Positions 62,401 through 64,000 of a DNA stretch of 64,000 nt are shown here, in pieces (positions within the stretch are counted from its first letter, which is position 1; each line of letters starts with the position of its first letter). Below the pieces are notes generated by a model that had not been told where the DNA came from, made no database searches, and saw only the letters and a program-made list of their open reading frames with translations. The DNA lies in NCBI GenBank assembly GCA_036346225.1, contig JARFIW010000115.1, positions 2,827,001 to 2,891,000 on the forward strand. Reading direction: 5' to 3'. The position numbers and the translations under genes are program-made. Source of the stretch: Platerodrilus igneus. Its lineage: Eukaryota > Arthropoda > Insecta > Coleoptera > Lycidae.

Positions 62401-62510
62401 TTTATTTTAGACATAATTGATGGAATCTATTTTAGACAAAAAGGTCAAAATAAATTTTCTTAGTTTGGAATTATTAAACACGTGATCTTTGGATAATTTA
62501 CGGATTCTGT
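56481..62510. repeat. Intronic tandem repeat family B (~80 bp)
   Basis: About 6 kb of ~80-bp units: ATAATTTATGGATTCTATTT, TAGACAAAAAAG, AAAATAA.TTTTATTAGTTT and GGAATTAATAAATTAAC. It begins gradually at 56.35-56.6 kb from family A. Drift is visible along the array: units near 57-59 kb often carry AATAAACGATTTTTTG, while units near 59-62 kb carry AATAAATTAACAATTTTT and alternate TTTATTAG with CTTCACTAG variants. It ends at ~62510 with a T-rich run. Confidence 0.9.
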
Positions 62511-62926
62511 TTTATTAATTTTCAAAAATTCTCGTTTTTTTTTTTAAGGTTAAAGTTTTTAGTGCAAGCTATGTTTTAAAATAATATACAGCTATCGGAT
62601 TTTTCAAAGTAGCGCAGCTAATGTCAACTCTAGCTCCAGTTTCGCATGAACCAATCACACGTTAAGATTGATCGAATGTCAATCGAATGACCAAAAGTTG
62701 GCACAACAAAAATGAACAGCCTCACTGGCCTGCCTCTTTAATCATCATACAATTAACCTTGTTTCTATTCTGGAGGACGTCACCAAATTACTTGATTACA
62801 TACACATCAATTTACACAAATAATCTAAATTATTTTATATAATAAAGGCAGCGAAAATGGTTTCATCGATTGTGTTTAGATGGCGCAAGTGTATGCGATT
62901 CCTCCATTTGACAAAATATAACGTAC
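62511..62926. other. kazrin intron, single-copy donor-side end
   Basis: Non-repetitive intron sequence next to the donor of the 62927-63071 exon. The donor, on the minus strand, is GTACGT at 62926-62921. No other feature is seen. Confidence 0.65.
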
Positions 62927-63071
62927 CTAGCTGGTAAAACCAAACCTTCCAATTCCGCCGTTAGGTGTCGCCTTATTATATTTTTACTAGCAGGAATTCC
63001 GAGCGCTGTCGCCATCGTATCGCCATTAAACGACGGTTCTAGAACCACAAGTCCCCCATGAACGCCGCTAT
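62927..63071 (-). CDS. kazrin: kazrin exon, C-terminal part of SAM domain 3
   Basis: A 145-bp exon on the minus strand between acceptor TTTCAG (ending 63072) and donor GTACGT (from 62926). With the preceding exon it reads DSGVHGGLVVLEPSFNGD, then TMATALGIPASKNIIRRHL and TAELEGLVLPAR. Kazrin orthologues carry a matching segment (SGVHGA..LEPTFNAEAMATALGIP..KHILRRHL in human KAZN, as I know it). Liprin-beta has a similar SGVHGG segment, but the MATALGIP and LPAR/HPAN matches favour kazrin. The exon ends in phase 2 (AG of an Arg codon), which the exon at 46108 completes 16.8 kb away. Kazrin is a scaffold linked to cell junctions and endosomal traffic. Confidence 0.92.
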
Positions 63072-63121
63072 CTGAAACGATTAGTGTTGTTTTGCATGGG
63101 CGGTGGTTCTCGTATACGCAC

Positions 63122-63404
63122 CTTTTAGGTTATCTGCATATTCGCCTAGATCTATGTTTCGAGCCCAACGTATGAATCGCTGATTCGTCCAGACTAAGGG
63201 ATCTGCGTCGACGTTTTCGCATTGGTGACGGCGTACAGCTAGAGCCTGTCGATCGTACTTCATTATTCGGAGGAGGTGGATTCCATGGACAACGGAAGCT
63301 TGGTGGAATTTTCTAGTAACGCCTAAAAATTTTTCAAGCTCCTTTTTGCTTAAATGCTCGAGCATTCTTGCATCGACTAGGTTTGCGGCAAAGCTTTCGG
63401 AGTA
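63122..63404 (-). CDS. kazrin: kazrin exon, SAM domain 2 to start of SAM domain 3
   Basis: A 283-bp exon on the minus strand between acceptor ATTTTCAG (ending 63405) and donor GTGCGT (from 63121). It starts YSESFAANLVDARMLEHL and continues through KKELEKFLGVTRKFHQAS, GIHLLRIMKYDRQAL, RRHQCENVDADPLVWTNQ and RWARNIDLGEYADNLK. This is the SAM2-linker-SAM3 region of kazrin. The spacing of LVDxRML, KKxLEKxL, KFHQ.S, RR..CE, DP.VWTNQR and DL.EYADNL matches vertebrate KAZN closely, and is closer than liprin-alpha or liprin-beta. The exon begins in phase 0 and ends in phase 1. The ATG at 63431 lies before the acceptor, so it is not the start. The N-terminal coiled coil and SAM1 lie beyond the window. 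Confidence 0.93.
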
Positions 63405-63820
63405 CTGAAAATATAAGTAATTAGAGCGCATGTGCGTCGCTATTATTTATTTAAGCAACAGTGTGATTTCTAGATCACTTAAAATTTACAAAAATTAGAA
63501 AAACACGGTTTTCACTAAGTACCTATAAATGTAACGTTAAAAATTATTCCAAGCACCACAATCTTTGGCAGCGCTAGCTGTGTAAAAAACAATTTAAAAA
63601 CAGTCAGAGCAAGAAGTTTGCCTAAGCCCAAATACAAATTAAAGGGCGACATCTTAATTTAAAAAAAATTTAGATCAAACCAAAGGAATTTTGATGATTT
63701 AATTTTGATTCGTCTAACGGAAAAATGCAAGCCAATTTTTCCCCAATGATTGAGTCAAATAAAACCAACAAAATTTGTTTAAAGTGCAAAATTAAATCCA
63801 AATTTTTTCCAAAAACCCAG
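63405..63820. other. kazrin upstream intron, mostly single-copy
   Basis: AT-rich intron sequence with no gene. From ~63640 occasional words similar to repeat family B appear (TTTAGATCAAACCAAAG, AAATTTAG). Confidence 0.55.
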
Positions 63821-64000
63821 TGAAATTGTCATTTGGGGGTTGTAAGGTTTTTTACAAAATTTATTGGTTTTATTGAAAAAGAACATCCATTGAAATTTTA
63901 TTGGTTTGGGATCAACAATTTTTTGTTTTTTGGAAAATTTACTTGTTCTATTTGAGAAGAGACCGCGAGAAATTTTCTTCGTTTGGAATCAACAATTTTT
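63821..64000. repeat. Family-B-like repeat at the window edge
   Basis: Two ~80-bp units (ACAAAATTTATTGGTTTTAT / GAAAATTTACTTGTTCTATT, GAAATTTTATTGGTTTG, GGATCAACAATTTTT). Same layout as family B (TTTATGGATTCTATTTTAGA ... TTTGGAATTAATAA) but diverged. It runs off the window. Confidence 0.7.

Noticed and set aside
63081..63431. Liprin-alpha or liprin-beta as the identity of the SAM-domain exons
   Set aside because: SAM domains are related, but MATALGIP, DP.VWTNQR and EYADNL with the linker RR..CE fit kazrin better.

Overview
This window looks like nuclear DNA of an arthropod, most likely an insect. The order cannot be told from the sequence. Evidence: the 3' end of a kazrin gene with two 50-bp introns, three intron-poor multi-finger C2H2 zinc-finger genes with TGEKPF-type linkers, and very AT-rich, repeat-dominated non-coding DNA. 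I see no bacterial features, and no transposase, reverse transcriptase or viral genes.

Layout. Positions 1-174 look like one coding exon of an unrecognised plus-strand gene, ending at a strong splice donor. From 0.3 to 43.6 kb lies a repeat landscape built on the tetranucleotide TTCA/GAAT. It carries three paralogous plus-strand C2H2 genes: ZF1 (1437-2702), ZF2 (16702-17874) and ZF3 (30705-31849, with a frameshift). Each gene has a related 5' flank and 3' end, so each was copied as a gene-sized unit. Around ZF1 the repeat is a ~0.4-kb unit whose core resembles the 5' flank of the ZF genes. Elsewhere it is a 40-bp minisatellite: 8.3-15.1 kb in one orientation, then 19.3-30.3, 33.3-37.2, 39.4-41.5 and 41.7-43.6 kb in the opposite orientation. 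ZF2 sits between ~0.7-kb inverted arms (15.06-15.77 and 18.64-19.35 kb), and the opposed arrays extend outward from these arms. At 37.2-39.4 kb a T-rich tract is flanked by two practically identical 1.43-kb copies of array, which is either a very recent duplication or an assembly artefact.

From 41.5 to 44.3 kb there are copies of a dispersed ~0.2-0.3-kb element that also marks array starts at 33.2 and 41.6 kb. From 45.4 kb to the end the minus strand carries the last four coding exons of kazrin. They encode most of SAM domain 2, SAM domain 3 and a Ser/Arg/Thr-rich tail. Splice phases agree at all three introns. Two introns are 50 bp. The third is ~16.8 kb and almost wholly filled by two related AT-rich tandem-repeat families (46.5-56.5 and 56.5-62.5 kb). 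The next intron upstream contains the same type of repeat at the window edge.

Functionally, the zinc-finger proteins are presumed nuclear DNA-binding regulators with a conserved N-terminal sumoylation-type motif. Kazrin is a cytoplasmic/junctional SAM-domain scaffold unrelated to them. The notable feature is the co-occurrence of a young zinc-finger gene cluster with several layers of satellite expansion, inversion and promoter-segment amplification.
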